DNA of 42,242 nucleotides from Candidatus Iainarchaeum sp. (GCA_028702895.1 JAQVNZ010000004.1:1-42242); one strand, 5' to 3'; numbered from the stretch's first letter, positions 1 to 9,053 are shown. The notes: generated by a model from the letters alone, not told the origin. Program-made: numbers and translations.

Positions 1-2
1 CT

Positions 3-716
3 CCAGATGAAATTATTTTAGGCCAAAGAGCAAAGATGAAAATTAATATTAAAAATTCAGGATCAAAAAAAGCAGATGTGTTTGTTCAATTTGTTGCAGA
101 AGATTTAAGATCTATTATAGATATTACTAGTTTTGATATTGTTGAAGGAAACGCTAGTGCTAATACAAGTCTTAATCCTGGTGAATCAAAAGATTTTATT
201 TTTTTTATAAAACCTCTTTTTGTTAGTCGCTATAATTTGCCATCTTCTGAATTATTTTTTAATAATATTTTTGGAGAATCGCAAAGAATTATTAGTAATC
301 ACCCACAATTAACTGTTTTAGAACCAAACCAAGCAAATATTACTATTATAGGTAGAGAAATAATTGATGATAAATTTAATTTTATTATAAATGTTAAAAA
401 CAATTGGGGCGAACAATTAACTGGAGAATTATTTATTTATCCATTTGATTTAGTTGAAAATTCTAAAATTAATTTAAATTTAAATTCTTTTTCAGAAAGA
501 GAATTTAAGTTTGTTACAAATAATTTATTTCAAGGAGATTATGTTGTTTGGGCTCAATTAAATACTGTTGATTATAATTATAATTCTGAAAATATTTCTT
601 TTTCAATAGTTGAAAATAATTATTTATTTGAAATCATTTTTTCAATTATTGCAATAATAGTTACGGGTATAATATTTGTTTTTATTTATTTTGAAAAGAA
701 CATTAAACGTTTATAA
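3..716 (+). CDS. Membrane-anchored surface protein, 5'-truncated
   Basis: The reading frame is open from the first complete codon (base 3) without a stop, so the ATG at 36 is probably internal and the gene begins outside the window. What remains (about 237 residues) is beta-rich, with alternating hydrophobic strands and several N-x-S/T sites, and resembles tandem CARDB/Ig-like extracellular domains; this family assignment is tentative. Near the C-terminus there is one membrane helix (roughly the last 30 residues, rich in I/V/F), followed by a short basic tail ending in KNIKRL, which would put the bulk of the protein outside the cell. It converges with the large lipoprotein gene on the other strand, with only 23 bases between the stops. 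No enzymatic motif is visible; a role in the cell envelope is inferred. Confidence 0.7.
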   Translation, partial: PDEIILGQRAKMKINIKNSGSKKADVFVQFVAEDLRSIIDITSFDIVEGNASANTSLNPGESKDFIFFIKPLFVSRYNLPSSELFFNNIFGESQRIISNHPQLTVLEPNQANITIIGREIIDDKFNFIINVKNNWGEQLTGELFIYPFDLVENSKINLNLNSFSEREFKFVTNNLFQGDYVVWAQLNTVDYNYNSENISFSIVENNYLFEIIFSIIAIIVTGIIFVFIYFEKNIKRL

Positions 717-739
717 TATGATAAATTTTTAAATTTTTT

Positions 740-3700
740 TTATTCATCCCATTGTTCAAGAACTTGTTTTTTTAAATTTTCATCTTTTTGTTTCTTTTTT
801 GAAATACTTATTTTTAAAACGCCTGCAACAAAAATAATTAAAATTATTGGTATTATTCCTAAAATTAAATTATCTTGGTTAAAATCAGTTTTTAACAAAA
901 TTAATGCTTGTATATAATTGTTTAAATCTAATTCTGTTTTTGCTTTTTCTAATGTTGAGTAATTAACATTATTATCAATTGAAAAATTATATTCTTTTAT
1001 AACATTTCTTTTTAATTCAGTTATTGATTTTGTTAATTCATCATTAATATTTTGTAGTTGAATAAAATCTTTTTCATTAAATTCTTCATATTGCATGATA
1101 GTTTCTTTGATTTTTTCAAGTCTGCTTTTTGTTATTGGAAAGATTATTCGTAAAGTATTAGTTTTTTCAAAGTTATCTAATTCCTTTTCTAAAAAAATTA
1201 TTAATAATTTTGTTTGGGTTAATATTAAATTAAATTCTGTCTGTTTTTCTTCTACTTTTATTTCATCGTTTGTTTTTATCAATATTAATTTTTTGTTATA
1301 TTGTTCAAATAAATTGTTTATTTCTAGATAAGCTTTTTTTGATTCAACTGGGTAATATGCAATATTTTCTTCAATATAATTTATGTTTTTTATTATTTCA
1401 TTAATTATTGTTTGTAATTCTTCATTTTTATTATTTTTTTCAGTATTTATTTCTTTTTTAATTTCTTTTATTTTGTTTAATATTTCAACATCTATTTTGA
1501 AAACTTTTTTTTCTATAGTTAGCATGGCTTGATCAAATTGATTTAATTGTAATTCATTATTTGCTTGTTGTATCAATTTTTCAATTTCTATTGTCGTTTT
1601 TTCTAATCCTAATTTTGTTGATTCTATTAATTGTTCTTCTAATAATAATATTTTTTGTTTTATTGTTTGAATTTTTAATTGTTCGTCAATCATTTTTTTA
1701 AATTCATTTTCAAGTTCAATTATTTTTTCATTTCCTGTTTTAATCAATATTTCATATTCTTTGATTAGTTTTTCATTAAATTCAATTAATAATATTTTTT
1801 CTATTTCTTTAGAAATAATTGTTTCGTTGTGTTGGTTTAATTTTAATAAGATTTGTTTTAGTTGTTCTATATAATAATCTTCAACAGAATCAATATCTAT
1901 TATTAATAAATATTTTCTTTCTTGGCCGGGTAAAAAAGCTTGGTTTTTTAAAACTAAATTTCCATTCAATATTTCTTTTTGTTTGTTTATCATTTCTTCG
2001 TCAAAAATATTTATTTGTTTTATTTTTTCATTTGAATTAAGCGGAATAATTATTGTTCCACTTATTTTTTCATTTGTTAAATTTTTTGTTATTATTGTGT
2101 ATTCTAATTTTTGATTATTTTTTGTTAATAATTTTTCATTTTTTAAAATTTTTTCTAATTTTATTAGTTCTTTTGTATAAATAAATACTAGAATTTCTGT
2201 TTTATTATCCACATTTTCTGCAACAAAAATTATTTCGTTGTTTTGTATAATGTTTGTTATTTCTTTTTGATTAATAAAAACTATTATGTTTGTTTGATTA
2301 GAGGGAATATTTGTTTTAATTAATAATTTGTTTATTTTTTCAGTATTTGCAATTATTTTTCGTTGTATTAAACCAGCTTGGGTTGTTGCATAAATTATTT
2401 TGTCTGTTTGACTTATTTCTATATTTTTGTTTATTTGTATTAGTATTTCAGTTAGTCCATTTGGCGTGTTAGTTAGACTAATAAATCCTGTTTCGCCAAA
2501 ACATATATTTTCAAAATTTGTTGGGATTTCAATAAGTTTTCCTTCATCGATTTTAATAAAATATGTTTCGTTGGTTGTTATAGTTTCAAATGGATTATTA
2601 ATTGTGATTTTTAATATTATGTTGTTGTCAATTCCAACTTGGGTTAAATTATAATTAATATATTCTTTTTTTATTGTTTTTTCAATTGCTATTTTTTTAT
2701 ATTTATTATTTTTTTCAGTCAGTGTTTGAATTTCATTTTTTAATTCTTCGAATAATTTTTCTTTTTTAAATAATATTTTATCATAGTGTATTGTATTATT
2801 TGAAAAATAAATATTTAGTTCTTGGATTCGTTTTTCTAAGACATCAATTTCTTTTTGGATATTTTTTTCATTTAAATAATAATTGATTTGTTTTAACTCA
2901 ACAGTGAGTTCGTTTATTTTTTTGATGTTTTCAACAATATTTTTTATAAAATAATCATCTTCTAATGTGTAATGTAATTGATTTTTTATTGATTCGCAAG
3001 CATCATTGAAATAGAAAATATTTTCTGGAGTAACTTCTTCGTTTTTTAAATTTTCAAATAATATTATTAATTCAAATTCGTTTGAGTAATTAATTATTTT
3101 ATTTAAATATTCAAAACAATTTTTTGTTAAATCTAATTTTTTCAATTCTAATTTTTCATAATCATTTATCCCATCAATTAAAATTTGTTTAGTTTTTAAC
3201 ATTTCTTCGCAATAATATAGCATATCATTATTTTTTTTAATGACATTTGTTGTAAAAAAAGACAAATCTTGTTTTATTAATATTAATTCTTTTTTTTCAG
3301 TTTCAAATTTTTCTTTTGTTATTTTTTGTGCTTGTTCAAAACATTTTTCTTTTAAAAGCACAATGTTTTTTTGCTTTTTTATTTCTAAATTGATATTTAT
3401 TTCTTGTAATATATTAGTTATTTGTTTTATTTTTTGTAATTCTTCACCAAGTCCAATATTATTTTTTGCTTTCCTATTTTTTAATTCAAAAATTTCTTTT
3501 CTAGTATCTTCAATTATTTTTTCATAATCTATTTGTTTGTTAATTCCTTGTAAAAGTAATTCTTGTTCTAAAAAAGTAAATTGTTTTGTATTATTTATTT
3601 CATTTAATAAATTTGTAGTAATAATTTCAGTTTTTTCTAATGTTTCCCAATATTTGGGTAAATCTTTTTTGATTTTTGCATAATCTTTATCTATTTTATT

Positions 3701-4570
3701 TATTAAATCTGCAAATCTTTTTATTGAAGAATTTTTACTTCCTGCTAAATCAGAATATAATTTCATAAATTCTTTCGCTGGTAAATTTTTTAATTCATCA
3801 ATACTTTCGTATTTAAAAAAAACATTTTCTAATGTATTAAATAAGTCATAAAAATAATTACTTAGAAATGGGAATTGTCCTTCTCTTTCTAATCCTAATT
3901 GTGTTAATATTGATCCTTCTACAATTTTATATGATTTTATCCAAAATGAATTTCGCTCTATTAAATATTCATATTTTTTTGATGCGTTTGAAGCATTATA
4001 ATTTTTTATTTTTTCTAAATAATATCCGACATAATTATTGTTTGTAGTATTATTATTTTCTAAGTCTGATAATATTTGTCGTAATTCGATTAACGAAAAA
4101 TAAATTTCTTCTTCTTTTAAGAGATCTATTTTTTGTTCTGTTAACATTTGTTCTTGCAAGGTTATGACCTCAAAACTATTGTTTATACCAAAATCAAGTT
4201 CTCTAAATGCTTGTTCTAAATAAAATCTTGTTTGGTTTATTGTGCCTGGTAATTCTGGGTTGTTGCCATCATTACACAATTTACTTATTTTTTTTAATTC
4301 TTCAACACCTTTATTATAATAAAACCAACTTCTACCAAAATTATTTTTTAATTCGTATAATTTACTTTCTTGTTCATATCCTAAATTAGTGCTTATCATT
4401 AAATTAATTTCTTCAAAACAAGTGTTTTCAGTTTTACAATTTGTAATATAATCATAACTTTGGGTTGTTAGGGAATAACAAAGATTTTTTTCTTCTCTTG
4501 ACATTTCAGTACAACCAAAAAAGAAAAATATTAAAATGATTAAAATTAAAATGATTTTTACTTGCTTCAT
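740..4570 (-). CDS. Giant coiled-coil surface lipoprotein with C-terminal membrane helix
   Basis: 1276 residues, family not recognised. The N-terminus is a lipoprotein signal peptide: a short basic start, a run of I/L/F, then a lipobox ending FFFGC with Cys20 as the predicted lipidation site. Residues about 30-630 and 900-1220 are almost entirely charged alpha-helix with heptad-like L/I spacing (long coiled coils, E/K/N-rich). A beta-rich section lies between them, roughly 635-900. One membrane helix sits at about 1235-1255, followed by a basic 20-residue tail. The protein is therefore probably tethered at both ends to the outer face of the membrane. A TTTAAA box at 4594-4599 is about 26 bases upstream of the ATG, so the mRNA is probably leaderless. 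Many weak ORFs on the opposite strand here are artefacts of its A/T-rich Lys/Asn/Ile codons. Confidence 0.85.
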   Translation of the reverse strand: MKQVKIILILIILIFFFFGCTEMSREEKNLCYSLTTQSYDYITNCKTENTCFEEINLMISTNLGYEQESKLYELKNNFGRSWFYYNKGVEELKKISKLCNDGNNPELPGTINQTRFYLEQAFRELDFGINNSFEVITLQEQMLTEQKIDLLKEEEIYFSLIELRQILSDLENNNTTNNNYVGYYLEKIKNYNASNASKKYEYLIERNSFWIKSYKIVEGSILTQLGLEREGQFPFLSNYFYDLFNTLENVFFKYESIDELKNLPAKEFMKLYSDLAGSKNSSIKRFADLINKIDKDYAKIKKDLPKYWETLEKTEIITTNLLNEINNTKQFTFLEQELLLQGINKQIDYEKIIEDTRKEIFELKNRKAKNNIGLGEELQKIKQITNILQEININLEIKKQKNIVLLKEKCFEQAQKITKEKFETEKKELILIKQDLSFFTTNVIKKNNDMLYYCEEMLKTKQILIDGINDYEKLELKKLDLTKNCFEYLNKIINYSNEFELIILFENLKNEEVTPENIFYFNDACESIKNQLHYTLEDDYFIKNIVENIKKINELTVELKQINYYLNEKNIQKEIDVLEKRIQELNIYFSNNTIHYDKILFKKEKLFEELKNEIQTLTEKNNKYKKIAIEKTIKKEYINYNLTQVGIDNNIILKITINNPFETITTNETYFIKIDEGKLIEIPTNFENICFGETGFISLTNTPNGLTEILIQINKNIEISQTDKIIYATTQAGLIQRKIIANTEKINKLLIKTNIPSNQTNIIVFINQKEITNIIQNNEIIFVAENVDNKTEILVFIYTKELIKLEKILKNEKLLTKNNQKLEYTIITKNLTNEKISGTIIIPLNSNEKIKQINIFDEEMINKQKEILNGNLVLKNQAFLPGQERKYLLIIDIDSVEDYYIEQLKQILLKLNQHNETIISKEIEKILLIEFNEKLIKEYEILIKTGNEKIIELENEFKKMIDEQLKIQTIKQKILLLEEQLIESTKLGLEKTTIEIEKLIQQANNELQLNQFDQAMLTIEKKVFKIDVEILNKIKEIKKEINTEKNNKNEELQTIINEIIKNINYIEENIAYYPVESKKAYLEINNLFEQYNKKLILIKTNDEIKVEEKQTEFNLILTQTKLLIIFLEKELDNFEKTNTLRIIFPITKSRLEKIKETIMQYEEFNEKDFIQLQNINDELTKSITELKRNVIKEYNFSIDNNVNYSTLEKAKTELDLNNYIQALILLKTDFNQDNLILGIIPIILIIFVAGVLKISISKKKQKDENLKKQVLEQWDE

Positions 4571-4709
4571 AGTTTGTTTGTTTGGTTTTTTTATTTAAAA
4601 ATAGTTCTAATTTTTCGTCAAATGTCTAAACTAGAATAAAAGTATTTGGTAATAAAAAAGAGTTGTTAATTTTTTATTGGTTTTTTTAAGCTATCTTGTT
4701 TATTTATTT
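4571..4709. other. Intergenic stretch upstream of the large lipoprotein gene
   Basis: Contains the minus-strand TTTAAA box (4594-4599) for the lipoprotein gene and a TCGTC at 4615-4619 in the opposite orientation to the three shared promoter elements. The rest is AT-rich without visible genes. Confidence 0.4.
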
Positions 4710-5009
4710 TCATTTTTGTTTGCATTGTTCTATTACTTCTTGGGGATTTTCTATTGCTGAATATAAACAATAATTTTCTGTTGAAAGTATTTCTTTTATA
4801 GCAATACAATTTTTTAAAGTATTTGGTGTTGTTTCTTCAATAAGCGGGGTTATGAAATATTGTCCAAAGATTATTCCTAAAATCATTCCAATAATTAAAA
4901 TAATTAATACAAATTTTGTTTTTGAAAAAAAATTAGTTAATTTACTTGATTTGCGTCCTTTTTTTGTTTGAATTTCATTAATATATTCTTCTTGTTCTAT
5001 TAAAGACAT
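4710..5009 (-). CDS. Small single-pass membrane protein
   Basis: 99 residues, not recognised. An acidic N-terminus (MSLIEQEEYINEIQTKKGRK) is followed by a basic patch, one membrane helix at about residues 33-52 (VLIILIIGMILGIIFGQYF), and a 45-residue outer domain with three cysteines (CIAIKE, YCLYS, EQCKQ). The positive-inside rule places the N-terminus in the cytoplasm and the Cys-bearing part outside. A TTAAAAA box (5031-5037) lies about 25 bases upstream of the ATG, which suggests its own leaderless promoter and supports this start. It lies in the same orientation as the large lipoprotein gene downstream, 139 bases away, and may belong with it as an envelope component; that link is inference only. 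Confidence 0.65.
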   Translation of the reverse strand: MSLIEQEEYINEIQTKKGRKSSKLTNFFSKTKFVLIILIIGMILGIIFGQYFITPLIEETTPNTLKNCIAIKEILSTENYCLYSAIENPQEVIEQCKQK

Positions 5010-5334
5010 ATTATAATTAGGATTGATAGATTAAAAAGTTTTTGTTTTTTGAATTATTTTTTTGTGCATTTATAAAGTTTATATATTTTTGGAAAAAATT
5101 TATTGTTGTGGTTAGTTTTTAATTTTTGACTGTGGAGAATCGTCGTTAATTTTGGCTTTTTTTATTTTTTTAGTTAAATAAAGCATATATATACATAATT
5201 ATTTTTTAAAGTTAATTCGCACTCTTGATAATTTCTTATTTATACATAATATCTTTTTTAATTTTATTTTTTTAAAGAAATATTTATAAAGGAGTTAGAC
5301 ATTCTATTAGTAATAACAAATAGGTTGGTTTAAA
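5010..5334. other. 325-base divergent intergenic region
   Basis: Holds the leaderless promoter of the small membrane protein (minus strand, TTAAAAA at 5031-5037) and the TATTTATAAA box of the PRC-barrel gene (5281-5290). In between, AAAGTTTATATAT (5078-5090) could drive a short plus-strand RNA that would run through a less AT-biased patch (GACTGTGGAGAATCGTCG, around 5128-5145) and end at T tracts near 5158-5171. No ORF of note. Confidence 0.35.
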
Positions 5335-5610
5335 ATGTATAAATACACTATAGCAAGACAATTAGCTTCTAAAAGAGTTATAACTAATCGTGGCGACGAA
5401 GTAGGCAAGCTTTCTGATATGATTGTTGCTGAAGTTGGCGGCGAAATAGAATCGTTAGTTGTTGAAATAGATAGAAATTCAAAAGTTCTTTCAAAAGCTG
5501 GTAAATTAGGTAAAACAATAGAAATCCCATATTCGGCAGTTACTGCGGTTAGTGATGTTTTTATTGTTGATGAAAGAGAATTAATAGAAGAAATTTCTAA
5601 AAAAGAATAA
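5335..5610 (+). CDS. PRC-barrel domain protein
   Basis: 91 residues forming a single PRC-barrel. The fold shows in the sequence: IARQLASKRVITNRGDEVGKL (first strands; G-D-E-V-G turn), then DMIVAE, ESLVVEID, a turn, ETIEIPYSAVTAVSDVFIV-type strands and an acidic C-terminal tail. PRC-barrels in bacteria sit in the photosynthetic reaction centre H subunit and in RimM; in archaea, stand-alone copies of this size include the CdpB proteins that bind SepF/FtsZ in haloarchaea. Whether this one has a cell-division role cannot be told from sequence. The upstream TATTTATAAA box at 5281-5290 would give a leader of about 25 bases, and the GGTTGG just before the ATG is a weak Shine-Dalgarno. A T-rich tract follows directly after the stop. 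Confidence 0.88.
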   Translation: MYKYTIARQLASKRVITNRGDEVGKLSDMIVAEVGGEIESLVVEIDRNSKVLSKAGKLGKTIEIPYSAVTAVSDVFIVDERELIEEISKKE

Positions 5611-5648
5611 TTTTTTTTAAATTTTTTTCTTTTCTTTTTTCCTTTTCT
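5611..5648 (+). terminator. T-rich terminator after the PRC-barrel gene
   Basis: Directly after the stop, T8, T7 and T6 runs occur within 38 bases, sufficient for archaeal U-tract termination. Confidence 0.5.
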
Positions 5649-5773
5649 AGTTAATATAATTATTTACTTTAAACACTATCATTTAAGTTAAAATTTAGTA
5701 AAATTTATTTTTCTTACACCTTTTATTTTAATCCTGTTTTTTAAAATTATTTTTTTTGAGAGTCTTATTTTTG

Positions 5774-6835
5774 TTAAATTTCAATTTTAATAATATTTTT
5801 ATCAATATTAATTTCTTTTATTTTTATAATTTTATTTTCTAATTTTTCTTTTATTTGTTTTTCATTAAACCCGTTTTTTATTAGTTTGTTGATTTGTTTA
5901 ATTAATTCATTTAATTCTTGGTATTTTAAATAAATCATATTTCCTTTTTCTTTTAACTCTAGTTCTAATTGTTCGAAGTCTTCTTGTTGTTTTTTGTAAT
6001 CTATTTTTTTTTGTTCTTTTTTAACAACTTCTTTTTGTTCAAAATTTCTTTGAGTTAATTCATTTAATGCTTCATTAATTGAAGAATATTCTTTTTGGAT
6101 ATTTTTTTTTAAATCAATTGTATATAGTGTATTTTCAAAAACAAATATTTTTTGTATTGGGGATGAATATAGTTCTTGAATAAAAGAAGAAATTTTTTTA
6201 AGTTCTTCGTCGCTTGTTGTATTTGAATCTTTTTTTTTGTCGATTTTTAGTTCATCAAAAATAAATTCTAATATTAAAGGGGCAATATTAATTAATTCTA
6301 ATGTTGCACCAAAAACAGTTTTAGTGTTTTGCTTCATTTTTTTTATATATTCGTTTTCATCTAATTTTAGTGGGTTTTGTCCCCTAGAACTTGGAAAATT
6401 ATATTTTTGTTCTTTTGCTAATTCTCGATCTTTCCATTTTTCTTTTCGCATGGCTTTGAGTATTCGCATTTCTTTATCGCATAAAATAATATTTCCTTTT
6501 GCGAATAATTCTAAAATTAAATAAACGCTTGGGAATTCAAAAATAATTATTCTATCTAATTCTTGTTGGGTTATTGAAATTATTCTTTGATTAAATAAAT
6601 ATTTTTTTAAAAATGCTGAAAAACCTCCTGGGTTTTGTTTTGCTGGTTCGCTTTTATTTGATATAAAAAAAGAGTTTTGGGTTATTAAAATATTTTTATC
6701 TCCTTCTTTAGTGTGTATTTTTAATTTTAACAAATTATCGTCTGTAGTTTGTATTTTATTTATAAATCCATTAATAAGAATTTGATTTTCTTGAATAATA
6801 TGTTTTAGGGTCAGGTTAGAAATATTGATTTGCAT
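5774..6835 (-). CDS. RqcH/NEMF-like protein, NFACT-N plus coiled coil only
   Basis: 353 residues of the NEMF/Rqc2/RqcH (FbpA, NFACT) family, which binds the 60S/50S-peptidyl-tRNA complex and recruits tRNA for C-terminal tailing of stalled peptides. The NFACT-N domain (about 1-190) keeps the tRNA-binding Asp-Arg pair: QQELDRIIIFEF, D94-R95. A helical section and a Lys/Glu-rich coiled coil (about 255-335) follow, then a short beta-like tail and the stop. Family members usually run past 550 residues and carry a C-terminal NFACT-R (DUF814) domain; this is absent, and no such sequence follows within the 160 bases after the stop. The start at 6835 agrees with a TTATTAAAC box about 25 bases upstream. 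The family call is firm; the ability to tail peptides is doubtful unless the missing half is encoded elsewhere. Confidence 0.85.
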   Translation of the reverse strand: MQINISNLTLKHIIQENQILINGFINKIQTTDDNLLKLKIHTKEGDKNILITQNSFFISNKSEPAKQNPGGFSAFLKKYLFNQRIISITQQELDRIIIFEFPSVYLILELFAKGNIILCDKEMRILKAMRKEKWKDRELAKEQKYNFPSSRGQNPLKLDENEYIKKMKQNTKTVFGATLELINIAPLILEFIFDELKIDKKKDSNTTSDEELKKISSFIQELYSSPIQKIFVFENTLYTIDLKKNIQKEYSSINEALNELTQRNFEQKEVVKKEQKKIDYKKQQEDFEQLELELKEKGNMIYLKYQELNELIKQINKLIKNGFNEKQIKEKLENKIIKIKEINIDKNIIKIEI

Positions 6836-6930
6836 ATAAAATAGAATAGTGTAATGTTTAATAAGAATTAATTTTTCTTAAAAAACATTATTTTTGACAT
6901 TATTTTAAATTATTTGCATAATTTTGGAAA

Positions 6931-8130
6931 TTAATCTTTCGCATAGTCAATCATTAATTTTAATAATTTTGGTCTGGTTACCAATTTTTTTGTTATTAAA
7001 ACTGCTTTATCTTTTTTTGTTAGAGTTCCGTTTCCAATTCTTAATGCTTCGTCTATTGTGATACTTTCGGCTAGATAATTAAAATCATCGTTGTTTAATT
7101 TTTCAAGGAAGTGTCTTCCTTTTAATCTTCGTTTTAAATCATTTCCACTTAATGTGTACCATTCTTTAGTATATTCTTCTAAATCTTTTTCTAAAAATTT
7201 GTTTGATTTTAATGCTTTTATAGCGTGTTTTGCGGCTAATCTTCCGCCTTCCATTGCTATGCCTATTCCTCCGCCATGTATTGGATCAACCATGTGTCCA
7301 GCGTCGCCTGCAACTAATAAATTATCTGCTTGCATCTTTTCTATGAATCCGCCAACGGGTATAACTCCAGCATTAACTTCAATTATTGAACCATCTTTTA
7401 TTCCGTCTTGTGTAGCAATCCATTTATCCAAATAAGATTTTGCAGTTTCTTTTTCGTATGCTCCTATTCCAATTCCAACATTAGCAGTTCCTTTTCTTTT
7501 TGGAAAAATCCAAATGTATCCTCTTGGTGCAACGTCTGTTCCAAAAAATAAGTGTAGTAAATTTTCATCATAACCACTTATTCCTGTCATTTCGTATTGG
7601 TATCCCGAATCAGTTTCCCTTAAATCTAATTTAGTATTTAATCCTAGCATTTTTGCGGTTAGTGAATCTACACCATCACAAGCTATTACCATTTTACACG
7701 TTAATTTTTTTAATTCTTTATTTTCTTCAATAGTTAATTCTACTTCGTTGTTTTCTCTTTTCGCAGACATAACTTGATTTTTCATTAAAATTTTAGCTCC
7801 TTTTTTTACTGCTTCTATTGCTAAATATTTTTCAAACATTTTTCTTTCTAAAACGTATCCTTGCGCTTTGTCATCTTTCATTTTTATGCTTTTTCCATTT
7901 GGAGAATATAATTGTGCGCCTTTTATTTCTTGTACTGCCCATTCTTTTTTTGGTGTAAGATTCATTTTCTCAAACCATCTATTGCTTAATCCTTCAGCAC
8001 ATCGTTTTGGACAACCAATTTCTTGTTTTCTATCTACTACTAATATTTTTAATTTTTCTTTCATTAATTCGTGTGCAGCGCATAATCCTGCTGGTCCAGC
8101 ACCTACAACAATTACATCATAATCAACCAT
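6931..8130 (-). CDS. Geranylgeranyl reductase family protein (archaeal lipid saturation)
   Basis: 399 residues. FAD-dependent reductase that saturates the isoprenoid double bonds of archaeal membrane lipids, e.g. digeranylgeranylglycerophospholipid. The Rossmann FAD motif is VVGAGPAG (G10-x-G12-x-x-G15) with the ribose-binding acidic residue at D33. The family-typical CPKRCAEGLS segment holds Cys40 and Cys44, and the second FAD motif is LLVAGDAGHMVDPIHGGGIG at about 270-290. The length is normal for the family. The gene lies 13 bases after the ferredoxin gene and its GGTGAT ribosome site overlaps the end of that gene, so the two are translated from one mRNA. In Methanosarcina a neighbouring ferredoxin is known to be needed for full reduction by such an enzyme, which fits this pairing. 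It is the downstream end of the isoprenoid block of this window. Confidence 0.92.
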   Translation of the reverse strand: MVDYDVIVVGAGPAGLCAAHELMKEKLKILVVDRKQEIGCPKRCAEGLSNRWFEKMNLTPKKEWAVQEIKGAQLYSPNGKSIKMKDDKAQGYVLERKMFEKYLAIEAVKKGAKILMKNQVMSAKRENNEVELTIEENKELKKLTCKMVIACDGVDSLTAKMLGLNTKLDLRETDSGYQYEMTGISGYDENLLHLFFGTDVAPRGYIWIFPKRKGTANVGIGIGAYEKETAKSYLDKWIATQDGIKDGSIIEVNAGVIPVGGFIEKMQADNLLVAGDAGHMVDPIHGGGIGIAMEGGRLAAKHAIKALKSNKFLEKDLEEYTKEWYTLSGNDLKRRLKGRHFLEKLNNDDFNYLAESITIDEALRIGNGTLTKKDKAVLITKKLVTRPKLLKLMIDYAKD

Positions 8131-8143
8131 TCAATCACCAATA

Positions 8144-8320
8144 TTATTTTTTTATTTCCATTGCTCCAACTGGGCAAATACTTACACAAGCTCCGCAATT
8201 AATACATTTTTTTTTGTCAACTATTATTCTAGTATCTTTTAATACTAGCGCTTGTGTGGGACAAACGCCTACGCACCCTCCGCAATAAACACATTTATCT
8301 GGATCATTTTCTACAACCAT
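8144..8320 (-). CDS. 2[4Fe-4S] ferredoxin, partner of geranylgeranyl reductase
   Basis: 58 residues with two complete CxxCxxCxxxCP cluster motifs: C10-C13-C16-C20 and C39-C42-C45-C49 (CVYCGGCVGVCP and CINCGACVSICP). This is a classic bacterial-type 2[4Fe-4S] ferredoxin, a low-potential one-electron carrier in the cytoplasm. The ATG at 8320 is preferred over an in-frame TTG at 8332 because GGTGAT stands four bases upstream of the ATG, the same arrangement seen in front of other genes in the window. It is cotranscribed with the geranylgeranyl reductase gene directly downstream, so lipid reduction is the likely use; it could also accept electrons from the pyruvate:ferredoxin oxidoreductase encoded further along. 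Confidence 0.93.
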   Translation of the reverse strand: MVVENDPDKCVYCGGCVGVCPTQALVLKDTRIIVDKKKCINCGACVSICPVGAMEIKK

Positions 8321-8465
8321 TTTTATCACCAATTAAGTATTAATGATAATAATAGTTTTATTTAAAAAACATACTTTTTTCATAATTTTTTTTATTTTAT
8401 AAATTATTTTATTTAGTTTGTAAATTATTTTTTAGCATATTAATTAGTTTTTGATTATATTATTT

Positions 8466-9053
8466 TTAATCTAAAAATTGTTCATATTTTTCAGAGTTAA
8501 ATCTATATAAAAATTTTTTTATTTTTTGTTTATTAAAGGTATATTCTCTTATAATTTCTGTTTTTTTACCAAAAAATGTTTCAAATTCTTTTTTTTGTGC
8601 CGGGTCTAATATCAAAAAATTTTCGTTTATTGTTGTTACAACAAACGCGTGTGTTTTTAGGTTATCTAATTCTGCAATAATTACTTCTGCGTTGTTATCG
8701 CCTAATGCTTTCATAAATGCGCAAGTTAATACTGCTAAATCTTCATCGTCTGATATTTTTAAATTTATTATTTCTTTTGCGGTTAACCAATAATTTATTC
8801 CAAAATTAACATCTATAAAATCAACTTCTTTTTTTATATAATCATAAATTTTTTTTAGAGTTTCCAAATAATTATCTTCAAAAGTATATTGATTTCCTTT
8901 GAATTCTTCTGTTATATTTTGTATAGTTAAATCAGTCCCGTCGGTTAATGCTTTTATTTCACCAATTGTTCGTTGCTCCCGCTCATTAATTATATCTGAA
9001 TATTTTTGTAGCAAGAATTTGCAGAGTTTTATTTGCATATCACTATCATTCAT
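8466..9053 (-). CDS. Transglutaminase-fold protein lacking the catalytic cysteine
   Basis: 195 residues. The region 75-155 follows the transglutaminase/cysteine-protease-like pattern: a W-x(2)-A-x-E-I helix start, the segment KISDDEDLAVLTCAFMKALG, then the His strand KTHAFVV (H135) and the Asp strand FLILDPA (D150). In active family members the second segment reads G-D-C-E-D, with the nucleophilic Cys; here it reads S-D-D-E-D (101-105), so the Cys is replaced by Asp. The remaining His and Asp are kept. A non-enzymatic, binding role is inferred. There is no signal peptide, so it should be cytoplasmic. A TTTTTTAAGG box about 26 bases upstream supports the ATG at 9053 and a leaderless message. 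Partner or substrate unknown. Confidence 0.6.
   Translation of the reverse strand: MNDSDMQIKLCKFLLQKYSDIINEREQRTIGEIKALTDGTDLTIQNITEEFKGNQYTFEDNYLETLKKIYDYIKKEVDFIDVNFGINYWLTAKEIINLKISDDEDLAVLTCAFMKALGDNNAEVIIAELDNLKTHAFVVTTINENFLILDPAQKKEFETFFGKKTEIIREYTFNKQKIKKFLYRFNSEKYEQFLD

Noticed and set aside
1095-4389. Several 60-95 residue plus-strand frames opposite the large lipoprotein
   Set aside because: F/S/I-rich translations of the complement of Lys/Glu/Asn codons, a typical shadow pattern.
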